A DNA stretch of 64,000 bases from JALZVT01 sp039029135 (GTDB lineage: Bacteria > Pseudomonadota > Gammaproteobacteria > Pseudomonadales > Azotimanducaceae). Position 1 is the first letter of the stretch; each line of letters opens with the position of its first letter. A model generated the notes under the pieces. It made no database searches, was not told where the DNA came from, and saw nothing but the letters and a program-made list of their open reading frames with translations. This document shows, piece by piece, positions 41,915 through 50,176 of this stretch. Where the stretch lies: positions 18,502 through 82,501 of the forward strand of contig JBCCGT010000025.1 of the NCBI GenBank assembly GCA_039029135.1, given 5' to 3'. The position numbers and the translations under genes were made by a program.

Positions 41915-42330
41915 GTTTCCCCGAGCTGGCGCTGGTCGAAGAGGATCTGGCCTTTCTTGATGACTGGGAAGATCGCTATCGCTACCTGATCGATCTCGGC
42001 AAGGGCCTGTCTCCCTTCCCGGACCACGCGCGCACGAACGAACAGCTGGTCCGCGGCTGTCAGAGCCAGGTCTGGCTCCTGGCCGATTTGGACGACGCCG
42101 GCCGGCTGCGGCTACAGCTCGACAGCGACGCGCTCATCGTTCGCGGTCTAACGGCGCTGGTTGGCAGCGCGTACCACGGCCGCACACCCGCCGAGGCGCT
42201 GGCGTTTGACATCGAGGCGCTGTTCGACCGCCTGCAGCTGCTGCGCCACCTCAGTGCCACACGCGGCAACGGCCTGCGGGCGATGGTCGGGCGCATTCGC
42301 GAACACGCGGCCAGTCTGCAGGTTCACTAG
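41911..42330 (+). CDS. sufE: Sulfur acceptor SufE
   Basis: 139 aa. Accepts persulfide from SufS on the Cys in EQLVRGCQSQVWLLADLD. Other family marks: WEDRYRYLIDLGKGLSPFPD and RLQLLRHLSATRGNGLRAMV. A TTG start (41911) overlaps the sufT stop as TTGA, giving coupling. Last gene of the suf operon. Confidence 0.94.
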   Translation: MSFPELALVEEDLAFLDDWEDRYRYLIDLGKGLSPFPDHARTNEQLVRGCQSQVWLLADLDDAGRLRLQLDSDALIVRGLTALVGSAYHGRTPAEALAFDIEALFDRLQLLRHLSATRGNGLRAMVGRIREHAASLQVH

Positions 42331-42385
42331 GCGGACCGCCGCCACCGACCCGCCCTTTCGAAGCGCTAGCCCCAGGCGCAGACAA

Positions 42386-42405
42386 TACTGTATTTATATA
42401 CAGTA
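42386..42405 (+). promoter_or_regulatory. LexA operator (SOS box)
   Basis: TACTGTATTTATATACAGTA is one base from the E. coli consensus (T for A at one central position) and keeps CTG-N10-CAG. It lies 18 bases before an ATG, where binding would block transcription of the next gene. Confidence 0.85.
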
Positions 42406-42423
42406 AAGCGCTAACATCCGGTC

Positions 42424-42915
42424 ATGGACGGCGCCCAGCGACAGGAATTTCACTTTCAGCACGTCTGGTCACCGCAGGGCGATCTAGACGGTGGATCCAG
42501 CCAGCTGATTCCCATCTCTCACGGTCACTGGCTGCGCATCATTGCTGGAAGGGCGCCACTACCAGCGCATCCCACCTGGCACACCTACCGCAGGGACAGC
42601 CACGACACCCACCACACCCACCACACCCAGGACGGCCGCGAAACGCGAAGGGGTCGCGCACAGGTGCTGACCATCGCCGGGTATGAGGCCCGCATTACCG
42701 AGGTAGAACCGCTGTGCGTGACGACGGATGCGGCCGGCTTCGTCTGCCGGCTGGACGCGGGTTTGTCTCCCCTGCCCGCTGGCGTGATCGATCTGCGCCC
42801 GCGCCTGCAGAGACGCTTCTTGGCGCGCCGCCTGAGCTGGCGCCCCAGCGAGGCACTGCTGCGAGCCGCCTGCCAATATGCGGGCTTCGAGGCCGATGGC
42901 GGCCTGTTCGGCTAA
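42424..42915 (+). CDS. LexA-controlled hypothetical protein, 163 aa
   Basis: No family recognised. The N-terminal half is His/Gln/Gly-rich with a His cluster (DSHDTHHTHHTQDG, residues 58-71) that could bind metal. The C-terminal half is ordered: VLTIAGYEARITEVEPLCVT, FVCRLDAGLSPLPAGVIDLR, then an Arg-rich helix RLQRRFLARRLSWRP. No ribosome site is visible and the start is only 18 nt past the SOS box, so the mRNA may be nearly leaderless. Its stop overlaps the stop of convergent fleN-like gene. Likely a DNA-damage-induced protein of unknown role; it does not resemble SulA, ImuA or UmuD. Confidence 0.65.
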   Translation: MDGAQRQEFHFQHVWSPQGDLDGGSSQLIPISHGHWLRIIAGRAPLPAHPTWHTYRRDSHDTHHTHHTQDGRETRRGRAQVLTIAGYEARITEVEPLCVTTDAAGFVCRLDAGLSPLPAGVIDLRPRLQRRFLARRLSWRPSEALLRAACQYAGFEADGGLFG

Positions 42916-43733
42916 CTGATCGACTGCGCGGGCGCGCGCACCCGATCCACGAAGAACTCGAGCTGACCGGAGAGTTCCCGCGATACGGGCCATGCCGCGA
43001 CCTGACTCGCCAGCTCGCGCAGGGCCAGCGACGCCGGCGCGCGCGGGTACAGCTCGACCACGGGCGACTGCCGTCGCACCGCCCGTCGAACGCTCTCGTC
43101 GAGCGGTATGTCCGCGACGTGGCGCAGCGACAGATCGAGAAAGCGGCCACATACGCCTTCGAGTTTTAAGAAAGCGTCGCGCGCCTCGTTGTCGCTGCGC
43201 ACCATATTGGTCACGACGCTCGCGCGTTGAACCCCAAATTGCTCCGACAGCACCCGCAGCAGTCCGAACGCGTCATTGATCGACGTCGGTTCCGGCGTCA
43301 CGACCAAGAGCACCTCGCGGGCAGCGATCAGGAAATTCAGGACCTCGGGTGCGATGCCCGCAGCCGTGTCGACGACCAGCACGTCCATGTCGGCGGCAAG
43401 CTCAGAGAACGAACGGATGAGACCCGCGTGGACCAGCGGCGACAGCGTCGCCAGCTCAGGTCTCCCCGTTCCCGCCGGCACGACGCTCAGGCCACAGGGT
43501 CCCTGCAATACGACCTCTGCGAGAGACAGTTCGCCCTCGATGACCTCGACCAGCGATTCCCTGGCCTTGAGTCCCATCAGCACGTCGCTGTTGCCCAGGC
43601 CGAGCGCCGCGTCGAACAGGGTCACCCGCAGATCGAGTCGGCTGAGCTCTACGCCGAGATTGATGGCGACGTTGGTCTTGCCAACCCCGCCCTTGCCGCC
43701 GGCGATCGCAACGACCTGTATGGGCTTACTCAT
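42912..43733 (-). CDS. fleN: MinD/ParA-like ATPase FleN/FlhG
   Basis: 273 aa. Deviant Walker A GGKGGVGKTNVAIN at the N-terminus, FDAALGLGNSDVLMGL, and VLVVDTAAGIAPEVLNFLIA are characteristic of FleN/FlhG, which limits flagellar number and binds FleQ/FlrA. TPEPTSINDAFGLLRVL is also diagnostic. It closes a minus-strand block of FleQ-like, STAS and phosphatase genes. No flhA, flhF or fliA gene flanks it here, unlike the usual flhF-flhG-fliA order. Confidence 0.85.
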   Translation of the reverse strand: MSKPIQVVAIAGGKGGVGKTNVAINLGVELSRLDLRVTLFDAALGLGNSDVLMGLKARESLVEVIEGELSLAEVVLQGPCGLSVVPAGTGRPELATLSPLVHAGLIRSFSELAADMDVLVVDTAAGIAPEVLNFLIAAREVLLVVTPEPTSINDAFGLLRVLSEQFGVQRASVVTNMVRSDNEARDAFLKLEGVCGRFLDLSLRHVADIPLDESVRRAVRRQSPVVELYPRAPASLALRELASQVAAWPVSRELSGQLEFFVDRVRAPAQSIS

Positions 43734-43773
43734 GTTGCGGCGCTCGCACTGTCGAGTCCGGCCGCGGGACGCA

Positions 43774-45093
43774 CTATGACCATTCGAACTCGACCTCTAC
43801 GATATTACCGTTTCCCAGAAAGCATAGACGCGTGGCCAGACGCTGCAGCAGCCCGATACCGCGCCCGTGATATCTCTGCGCGCGAGGCTCTGCGAGCGTG
43901 CGCTCGTAGTCAAAGCCATCACCGCTATCCATCACACGAATGATCAAACGGCCGCGGCGGCCGTCGCTGAGACACTCGAACTCGAAGCGCACGTAGCCGT
44001 GCCTGAGATCTCGCAGCCGCTGCTCGCGACGACGATAGTAGGCGTCAAAACCATCAGCGCTGTGCTTGTCGGTTGAAGCAAGCTGCAGCACCCCGTGTTC
44101 GAGCGCGTTGGAAAACGTCTCAGCGAGCACACAGTAGATGGCGCCAACATGCGGGCGCAGACCAGGAATCTCGGACACAAGCTGTTGAATCATCGGCAGC
44201 GGGCTGAAGCCGCGCAGCGACGCTGCCCGCAGTTCGTAGCTGAATCGCCAGTCCTGTTCCGGCGGCGGCGCCTCCGAGGCAAAAGTTGGGCGCGTCTGTC
44301 CGAGCGCCGCCTGCGGCGACACGGCCTCGTTCAGCTCGACCTCGATGAGCGTCACGTCGTCGCTAGGTGATGTGGAAATGCGCCGGTCGTTGTTGGCGGC
44401 CAGCAGGCGATCGAAAGACGAGGCGCTCGGCTGTCCCAACACCAGCGATTCGACCATCTCGCTGCTCAAATGACTGCCGTCGATGCCACGATTTTCAAGC
44501 AAACCGTCTGTGAATAGCAGCAATCGATCGGCGCTTCGATACGCCAGCCGCTGGGTCTGGCAGCGAAAGCGGTCTGCGCCAACGATGCCTAGCGGCAGCG
44601 CGTGCGATCGCAGCCGTTTCATCGCCGCGCCATTAGATTCGATGAGATAGCCATCGGGCAACCCGCCGCACCAGAACTCGATGCCGGAACGGCGGCTCTG
44701 CACGGATACCACGGTGGCGCAGCAAAATTGACCGATCGGCAGCGCCCAGTGCAGCTTGCGATTGCACTCGGTAATGACTTCGTTTAGATCGAAGCCCTTT
44801 CGCGTCATCGTGTAGAACACGTCTGCGAGGGGCATCGCACCGATACCGGCGGTTAGGCCGTGGCCGGTGAAGTCGCCCATGAAGATATTGAGATCCCCGG
44901 CAGGCGTCAGATCCGCGAGCAGCACGTCGCCATTGAACAGGGCGAGCGGAGAAATCAGATAGCGTATGTTGTCGCTATCCAGGCAACCGCTGTGGACCAC
45001 GCGATCCATGACCGCCTTGGCGGCATTGTGTTCCTGCAGCACGTGCTCTTGGAGAGTCGCGTGCTCCGCCAGGCTGGCCGACGCGGCGCTCAA
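43774..45093 (-). CDS. PP2C (SpoIIE/RsbU-type) phosphatase fused to anti-sigma HATPase domain, HsbR-like without receiver
   Basis: 439 aa. N-terminal phosphatase (about 20-260): NGDVLLADLTPAGDLNIFMG, GDFTGHGLTAGIGAMPL and LLLFTDGLLENRG carry the metal-binding Asp residues. C-terminal GHKL kinase-like domain (about 280-439): ETFSNALEHGVL (N box), VMDSGDGF (G1) and HGRGIGLLQRL (G2). This is the HsbR arrangement from Pseudomonas minus its N-terminal receiver. It should dephosphorylate, and possibly phosphorylate, the adjacent STAS protein. Start overlaps the STAS stop. Confidence 0.85.
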   Translation of the reverse strand: MSAASASLAEHATLQEHVLQEHNAAKAVMDRVVHSGCLDSDNIRYLISPLALFNGDVLLADLTPAGDLNIFMGDFTGHGLTAGIGAMPLADVFYTMTRKGFDLNEVITECNRKLHWALPIGQFCCATVVSVQSRRSGIEFWCGGLPDGYLIESNGAAMKRLRSHALPLGIVGADRFRCQTQRLAYRSADRLLLFTDGLLENRGIDGSHLSSEMVESLVLGQPSASSFDRLLAANNDRRISTSPSDDVTLIEVELNEAVSPQAALGQTRPTFASEAPPPEQDWRFSYELRAASLRGFSPLPMIQQLVSEIPGLRPHVGAIYCVLAETFSNALEHGVLQLASTDKHSADGFDAYYRRREQRLRDLRHGYVRFEFECLSDGRRGRLIIRVMDSGDGFDYERTLAEPRAQRYHGRGIGLLQRLATRLCFLGNGNIVEVEFEWS

Positions 45094-45392
45094 CGGATCT
45101 CGAAGAGCTGTTCGAAATTCGATAGGGCGAGGATCTTCTTCACATCTTCGTTGCAGTTTTCGATGGCCACACGCGCGTCATCGCCGCCGGCATAGTCTCG
45201 CAACAGCAGCAGCATGCCCAGGGCCGAGCTATCGACGTAGGTCGCGTCCTTTAGATCGACCAGCACAGACTCCGGCAATTCCTGCAGCTCCTGATACGAG
45301 CGCCGAAATGCGTCGTGCGTGCTGAAATCGAATCTGCCGCTGACGGCAATAGTCAATTCGCGGCTCAGCATGGTGGAATCTACTGATGCCAT
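45090..45392 (-). CDS. STAS-domain anti-sigma-factor antagonist (HsbA-like)
   Basis: 100 aa. STAS fold with the phosphorylatable Ser in TYVDSSALGMLLLLRDY, and VLVDLKDATYVDSSA before it. AGAGGAG precedes the ATG at eight bases. It should be the substrate of the phosphatase/kinase encoded downstream. In Pseudomonas, HsbA partners control motility and biofilm choice, consistent with fleQ-like and fleN-like neighbours. Confidence 0.85.
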   Translation of the reverse strand: MASVDSTMLSRELTIAVSGRFDFSTHDAFRRSYQELQELPESVLVDLKDATYVDSSALGMLLLLRDYAGGDDARVAIENCNEDVKKILALSNFEQLFEIR

Positions 45393-45394
45393 CG

Positions 45395-46726
45395 TTAGCT
45401 CCTCTGCAACCCGTATTTGCGCATCTTCTCTACCAGCGTCGTGCGCCTGACCTGTAGCCGGTCCGCGGCGCGAGCGACAACAAAGCGTGTGTCTTCCAGC
45501 GCCTGAACGATGAGGTGTTTCTCGAGGGTCGACAGATACTCTTTGAGGTCGAGCCCATTGACGGGCAGCATCGGCAGGGTGGAATCGAGCGCGGCTTCCG
45601 CCGCCGTAGTGACGCTCGCCCCAACCGCTATGCGCGACGGCAGATCTTCGACTTCCAATGGCCGGCCGTCGCTTAGCAGCAGTACCTGGCGAATGAAGTT
45701 TCGCGCTTCGGCCAGATTTCCTGGCCATTGATAGCGTTCAAGCAGCGCCCAGGATTCTTCAGCAAGCGTTGTCAGCGTGAATGTCGACTCGATGTGCATA
45801 AATACATCGCGCAGCGCCGCGCAATATTCGCGCAGCGGCGGTACCCGCAGCGTCTCGGTTTGCAATGCGTAGTACAGGTCTTCTCTGAACGAGCCTGCCT
45901 CGACGAGCGCCTCCAGGTCGGCGCTGGAGCACGCCAGCACCCTCGTGTCGCAGGCGATACCCCGAGACGCACCGATCCGCTCGAGTCGCTTGGAGCGCAG
46001 AAACGCGAGCAGCGTAGCCTGACTCTGCAGATTCAGCGCCTCGATGTCCTCCAGCAGCAGGACACCGCCCGAGGCCAACTCCAGCCGCCCGATGCGGCGT
46101 CCCTGCACGCCGGGCAGCGAATCGGCCTCCGCGCCGAACAGCTCAACGGGCAGCAGAGCATCCGGAAAAGCGGCGCAGCTGACTGGTATGAATGGACCGC
46201 TAGAGCGCGTCGAACACCGATGTACGATCGATCCGACCAAACGCCTGCCGCTACCCATCTCCCCGCGAATCAGCGTGGCGCCGTCGGCGCCTGCGCAGCG
46301 ACATATGTCCTGTCGGAGCGTATCGAGAACCGGATGCTCGCCCGGGAATTCCTGCAGCGCCGCGAGCGAGGACTCATCAAGGCCTCGCGCCCACAGCTCG
46401 TCGGCGAGGGTGCGAGAGGCACGCAACACGCGCAGCGCGGCGATCAGTTCGTCGAAGACATAGGGCGCAGCGATGGCCAGCAGCGCTGGAACATCTGGCG
46501 GCGGTACGCCGTCTGGAACGGCGACAACAACCGGCACGTCCTCGGGCAGTGTGGATGTATCGTAAGGCGGCAGCAGCACGATCGCGGGCTCACCGCCGAG
46601 CGCCTGCGCCGCAGACGAGTCGGGTAGCGTAAATCGTGTCTGAACGGTGCTTTCGATCCGCAGCGCCTGCAACAGCCAGCCGATGCGTGCGGCATCTTCG
46701 TGCTCACCAACAACCTGTACTCGCAT
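45395..46726 (-). CDS. FleQ/FlrA-like AAA+ regulator with degenerate sigma-54 motifs
   Basis: 443 aa. Layout: N-terminal FleQ-like receiver remnant (1-110), AAA+ domain (about 125-360), Fis-type helix-turn-helix at the end (VVARAADRLQVRRTTLVEKM, almost the FleQ sequence). The nucleotide and sigma-54 motifs are altered: Walker A is GEMGSGRR with Arg161 for Lys, Walker B reads LLLED instead of LFLDE, and the GAFTGA loop is replaced by AEADSLPGVQ. FREDLYYAL (arginine fingers) is kept. It is probably unable to activate sigma-54 and may work as a DNA-binding, ligand-responsive regulator. ATG 46726; the frame is open to 46930. Confidence 0.82.
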   Translation of the reverse strand: MRVQVVGEHEDAARIGWLLQALRIESTVQTRFTLPDSSAAQALGGEPAIVLLPPYDTSTLPEDVPVVVAVPDGVPPPDVPALLAIAAPYVFDELIAALRVLRASRTLADELWARGLDESSLAALQEFPGEHPVLDTLRQDICRCAGADGATLIRGEMGSGRRLVGSIVHRCSTRSSGPFIPVSCAAFPDALLPVELFGAEADSLPGVQGRRIGRLELASGGVLLLEDIEALNLQSQATLLAFLRSKRLERIGASRGIACDTRVLACSSADLEALVEAGSFREDLYYALQTETLRVPPLREYCAALRDVFMHIESTFTLTTLAEESWALLERYQWPGNLAEARNFIRQVLLLSDGRPLEVEDLPSRIAVGASVTTAAEAALDSTLPMLPVNGLDLKEYLSTLEKHLIVQALEDTRFVVARAADRLQVRRTTLVEKMRKYGLQRS

Positions 46727-47169
46727 GTCCTGGCGCGCTTCTCTGAACAACCAACTGTTGGGAAGTAAAGTAGGAATTGCGCAACGGTCAAACGTCGCGG
46801 CGGAGCCGATTCGCATCTGATTTCGTGACGCCCCGCTCGCATGTCGCCCTTCGCTATCGCGCCTCTGACGCCGGGCGGATGCCCGGAAAGACAACCAGTT
46901 AACGGCGCCGGCTTTCAAAACAACACACACTGGCCTCCACGGCGCCTTCCGTGCGGAGCATGCGGGCTCACTTGCGGCAAGGAAGCTCGCCCGCCGGCTC
47001 GGACCGAGACGCGCGAGGCAGCCGAGACGCGTGGATTCCGGCCGCGATACCGACCGGACTGCTCAGGCGCCAGTTGATTGGCAGGACTGGTTTTCGATGC
47101 TGGGGGATCCCGCGGCGATGAGCCGAGGGCGCATCAAATCGTGCCGGCCAGACGCAGGTTTGGAGGGCA
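46727..47169. other. Divergent intergenic region, 443 bp
   Basis: Lies between the FleQ-like gene and the PilZ gene and must hold both promoters. No good sigma-70 or sigma-54 (GG-N10-GC) element was found by eye. Contains a GAGACGCG direct repeat near 47007-47030. Short frames here appear spurious. Confidence 0.4.
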
Positions 47170-47865
47170 ATGATGGGCACAGCTTTGGAAAATCGCCTGA
47201 TGAACTCCGCAGAGGAAGTCATCGGCGTGTTTGAGTTGTTTCGCGATCAGCAGTCGGAACTCAAGTTGCGCTTCCCTAGCACGGCGACGCCGCTAACGGC
47301 GAGAGTGGTCGAGGTCACCGAGGCCACCGTGCTGCTGCAGAACATCATTCCCGCAAACGGCATGGAACTGATGCGCCGCGAAAACGACTTCTCGATTTCC
47401 GGTCGGGCAAACGGACTATTTGTCTACATCGCAGACAACCGATGTCTGGAATGTAGCGATTCCGCGGCGGACGGCGCCAACGCCGTTCGAATCGCTCTGC
47501 CAACCAGCATCCTCTATCAGCAGCGGCGCCGCGCCCCGCGCTATCGCCTACCCGTTCGCCTGGCGGGATCGGAGTCCTATCTGTTGCTGGCAGGACAGCA
47601 CCGCGCAAGCATCCTGGATGTATCTCGTGGCGGCGCGCGGGTCGCGCTCGAGCCGGCACTACCCGATCAGTATCAGGTCAACGATCGAATCGCGGATAGC
47701 TGGCTCAGCGTTCCGGGCGGCCTCGACGTCAACCTCGACGTCGTCGTCCGGCACGCGAATTTCAATCCCAGGACTCAGTCGCTGGTTATGGGCTTGGAGT
47801 TCGTTGAGTTAACGCAGCAGGCGCAAGCGAACATAGACACGTTCATCGCGGACGCCGCCCGCTGA
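47170..47865 (+). CDS. YcgR-like flagellar brake/PilZ c-di-GMP-binding protein
   Basis: 231 aa. N-terminal YcgR-like domain (about 1-112), then a PilZ domain with both c-di-GMP motifs: R120-x-x-x-R124 in QQRRRAPRYR and D150-x-S152-x-x-G155 in LDVSRGGARVAL. Proteins of this type slow or steer flagella, or affect other c-di-GMP outputs. Two adjacent Met codons; TGGAGGG lies just upstream. It faces the FleQ/FleN block and overlaps the convergent gene by 23 bp. Confidence 0.87.
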   Translation: MMGTALENRLMNSAEEVIGVFELFRDQQSELKLRFPSTATPLTARVVEVTEATVLLQNIIPANGMELMRRENDFSISGRANGLFVYIADNRCLECSDSAADGANAVRIALPTSILYQQRRRAPRYRLPVRLAGSESYLLLAGQHRASILDVSRGGARVALEPALPDQYQVNDRIADSWLSVPGGLDVNLDVVVRHANFNPRTQSLVMGLEFVELTQQAQANIDTFIADAAR

Positions 47866-48448
47866 GTTCGCGCCAGCGGCGCCAGTCCGCGACCGTATCG
47901 ACGTCCCACAGCAGTTCGAGCTGACGCACGCGCAGACCCAGGGCACGCGCCCGCGCGAGGGTTTCCGCGGCGACTCGGTCGGTACTCCAAGGCATGTCCC
48001 GGAACAGCTCAGGCGCCGGCGAGCGCAGGCCGATGAGTCCGTAGCCGCCATCTTCCGCCGGGCCAATGACCACATCGGCGAGCGCTAGCTGACGCGCCGC
48101 TTGCTGCAGGTAGCGGGCGTCGATATCCGGACAGTCGCTGCCCATCAACAGCACCGGCGCGCCTGCAGATTCAAACGCCGCCGCCATTCGCGCACCGAGA
48201 TCGCCGCAAATCTGTTGCTCGATCTCATCCGGCAGCCATGCTCGCAGCCGCCGGCGCTGGCGGTCATCGAGCTCGCCGTCGAGCAGCAGCCGGCACGGCA
48301 ATCCGCTCGCCCGAGCAGAGCGCAGCGCGCTGGTCAACAGCTCCCAGTGGACCGCGAGCGCCTGCGCCGTTCCGATGTTCCGGGCGAGCCGCGTTTTAAC
48401 CGCGCCATAGCGCGGCGCGCGCGCAAACACCACCAGCTGCGGCGTCAT
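47843..48448 (-). CDS. DUF2064/TIGR04282-family glycosyltransferase-like protein
   Basis: 201 aa. GT-A-like nucleotide-sugar fold: LVVFARAPRYGAVKTRLARN at the start, VLLMGSDCPDIDARYLQQAA and VVIGPAEDGGYGLIGLR, all family hallmarks. Start ATG overlaps the stop of the upstream glycosyltransferase (ATGA). The pair TIGR04283/TIGR04282 often travels together, in some genomes with arsenosugar genes; none are seen here. Confidence 0.87.
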   Translation of the reverse strand: MTPQLVVFARAPRYGAVKTRLARNIGTAQALAVHWELLTSALRSARASGLPCRLLLDGELDDRQRRRLRAWLPDEIEQQICGDLGARMAAAFESAGAPVLLMGSDCPDIDARYLQQAARQLALADVVIGPAEDGGYGLIGLRSPAPELFRDMPWSTDRVAAETLARARALGLRVRQLELLWDVDTVADWRRWRELSGRRPR

Positions 48449-49353
48449 TCGCGCTTCTCGCTCGCGGGCGTGACGGGCTGGGCACACTCGTGGTCGGCAA
48501 GAGCAGATTCGGGTGAGCTGTCGCTCGCGTCCCTCGTGTCGCTGCCGTAGTAGCGCCGATAGATATCGTCAGGATGCGCGCCAACAAAGTAGGTGAAGCG
48601 CAGCCACCACATCTGTAGCACCGTGCGCAGGAAACCGTTGCGCAGCCAGCGCCGGCCGCTGACCCCGAGCGCAGTCTTCGGGGTTAGCGGTGGCCTGATG
48701 CGACGCAGGCGGCGCGACAACTCGATGTCCTCCATCAACCGCTGCCACGGCCAGCCGCCGACGCGCGCCAGCAAGGCACGGTCGACAAAGATGCCCTGAT
48801 CGCCCGTCGCGATTCCGGTCAAGCGGGATCGGTGAATCATGAACCAGGCGAGCACGTCGAGCCGCCAGTCGCGCGGTCGTATCGCCACATCGAAACGTCC
48901 CCACGCGACCTCTCCAGCGGTGTTGGTAGAGCGCGCGAGCAGCCAGTCGGCGGCAGCGTCGATGTCCCGCGTGTCGGCGTGGAGAAACCACAGCCGCTCG
49001 GCGCGCGCTGCTTCGGCGCCGAGCCCAAGCTGCTGCCCCCTGCCCGCTGAGGAATGCAGCCACAGATCCGTCGCCGCGCGCATTGTCGGGGGCGCCGACG
49101 CAGCCGAGCCGGCCTCAACGACCACCACTTCGACGCCGCGCGCACGCCACGGCGCGAGTTCGGCCAGCAGCGACGCCAGCGCCTCACGATCGTCGAACAC
49201 CGGGATCACAACGCTAATGATGGGATCAGGGCAGCGACGCTCAGAACCGCTGCGCCCTTGGCGCGCCAGCGCCTGCCCAACAGCCGCCTCGACGATGTTT
49301 GTGTTGGCAACGTCATCGTCGGCACGGTTGCCCGGTGGGGTGTCAAATCGCAT
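48445..49353 (-). CDS. TIGR04283-family GT2 glycosyltransferase
   Basis: 302 aa. GT2 fold: ISVVIPVFDDREALASLLAE, VVVVEAGSAA, GRGQQLGLGAEAARAERLWF, LHADT as the DxD-type site, and GDQGIFVDRALLARVGGWP then LMEDIELSRRLRR. C-terminal hydrophobic/aromatic segment WWLRFTYFVGAHPDDI is typical. The N-terminal start is uncertain: ATG 49353 gives about 48 residues before the fold. Divergent from marR 46 nt away. Confidence 0.85.
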   Translation of the reverse strand: MRFDTPPGNRADDDVANTNIVEAAVGQALARQGRSGSERRCPDPIISVVIPVFDDREALASLLAELAPWRARGVEVVVVEAGSAASAPPTMRAATDLWLHSSAGRGQQLGLGAEAARAERLWFLHADTRDIDAAADWLLARSTNTAGEVAWGRFDVAIRPRDWRLDVLAWFMIHRSRLTGIATGDQGIFVDRALLARVGGWPWQRLMEDIELSRRLRRIRPPLTPKTALGVSGRRWLRNGFLRTVLQMWWLRFTYFVGAHPDDIYRRYYGSDTRDASDSSPESALADHECAQPVTPASEKRE

Positions 49354-49399
49354 AATTGCCCGCAAATCTAGCCAGTCCCAGCGCGGACCGACCGACGCC

Positions 49400-49930
49400 A
49401 TGCAACCCCCTGAAACAACCGATCCCAACGCCGAGCCCATGGACGGGGATATCGAATCTGTCGGCAGGATACCCGATTCGGATCTGTATCCTGATGACAT
49501 CGAGGAGTTTCTCACCTACCACCTGAATATTCTGGCTCGCAAGCTATCGCGTCGGCATTCTCGCTTTCTCAACGAGAATTTTGACATGGCGCTGGCGGAG
49601 TGGTGGCTGCTTGCACAGATCAGCCAGCATTCGCCCACCACGGTCCGCGACCTGGCGGCGCGCACGCTGATTGATAAGGCGCAGGTCAGCCGCGGCATCG
49701 AACAATTGCGCAACCGCGAATATGTGCGACGCGAAATCGACCCAAGCGACAAACGCAGCGCGCTGTTCTACATCACACCGTCGGGCGAGTCCGCGTACGC
49801 GCAGATCATGCCGGCACGACGCGCGAATCAGAGCGAACTGCTGAGTCAGCTCACCCGCGAAGAGCGCGACGTGTTCAGACGTTCAATCGGCAAACTCAGC
49901 GCCTACCTGGACGACAACGAACCCGGATAG
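49400..49930 (+). CDS. MarR-family transcriptional regulator
   Basis: 176 aa winged-helix repressor. Landmarks: LARKLSRRHSRFLNENFDMA, WWLLAQISQHSPTTVRDLAA, ARTLIDKAQVSRGIEQLR (recognition helix) and REIDPSDKRSALFYITPSG (wing). The acidic N-terminal 30 residues are an extension. Ligand unknown; it may control the divergent glycosyltransferase genes or the next plus-strand gene. Confidence 0.87.
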   Translation: MQPPETTDPNAEPMDGDIESVGRIPDSDLYPDDIEEFLTYHLNILARKLSRRHSRFLNENFDMALAEWWLLAQISQHSPTTVRDLAARTLIDKAQVSRGIEQLRNREYVRREIDPSDKRSALFYITPSGESAYAQIMPARRANQSELLSQLTREERDVFRRSIGKLSAYLDDNEPG

Positions 49931-50176
49931 CACGCTTGTTGCGACCGGGCGACGCGACGGCGCCGCTTCGGGTCCGGGTCCAGCTCCCGCATCGGCGGCG
50001 GCAACGCCTAAAAGTTGTGTAAGATCGGCGCCCCTCGCGCGGTGCGATCCCCGTCTCGGTCTATCATGAGACCTTTAAGAAACATCGTGGCGGACCACTG
50101 GGCGCGGCTAGCAGAGCGCGATCAGCCCCCTGTCCGCCGGACTCGATGGCAGGCCCATTCCAAGGAGGAAGGACAC

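Noticed and set aside
42912..43733. MinD of the cell-division Min system
   Set aside because: No minC/minE neighbours; sequence segments TSINDAFGLLRVL and VTLFDAALGLGN fit FleN/FlhG better.
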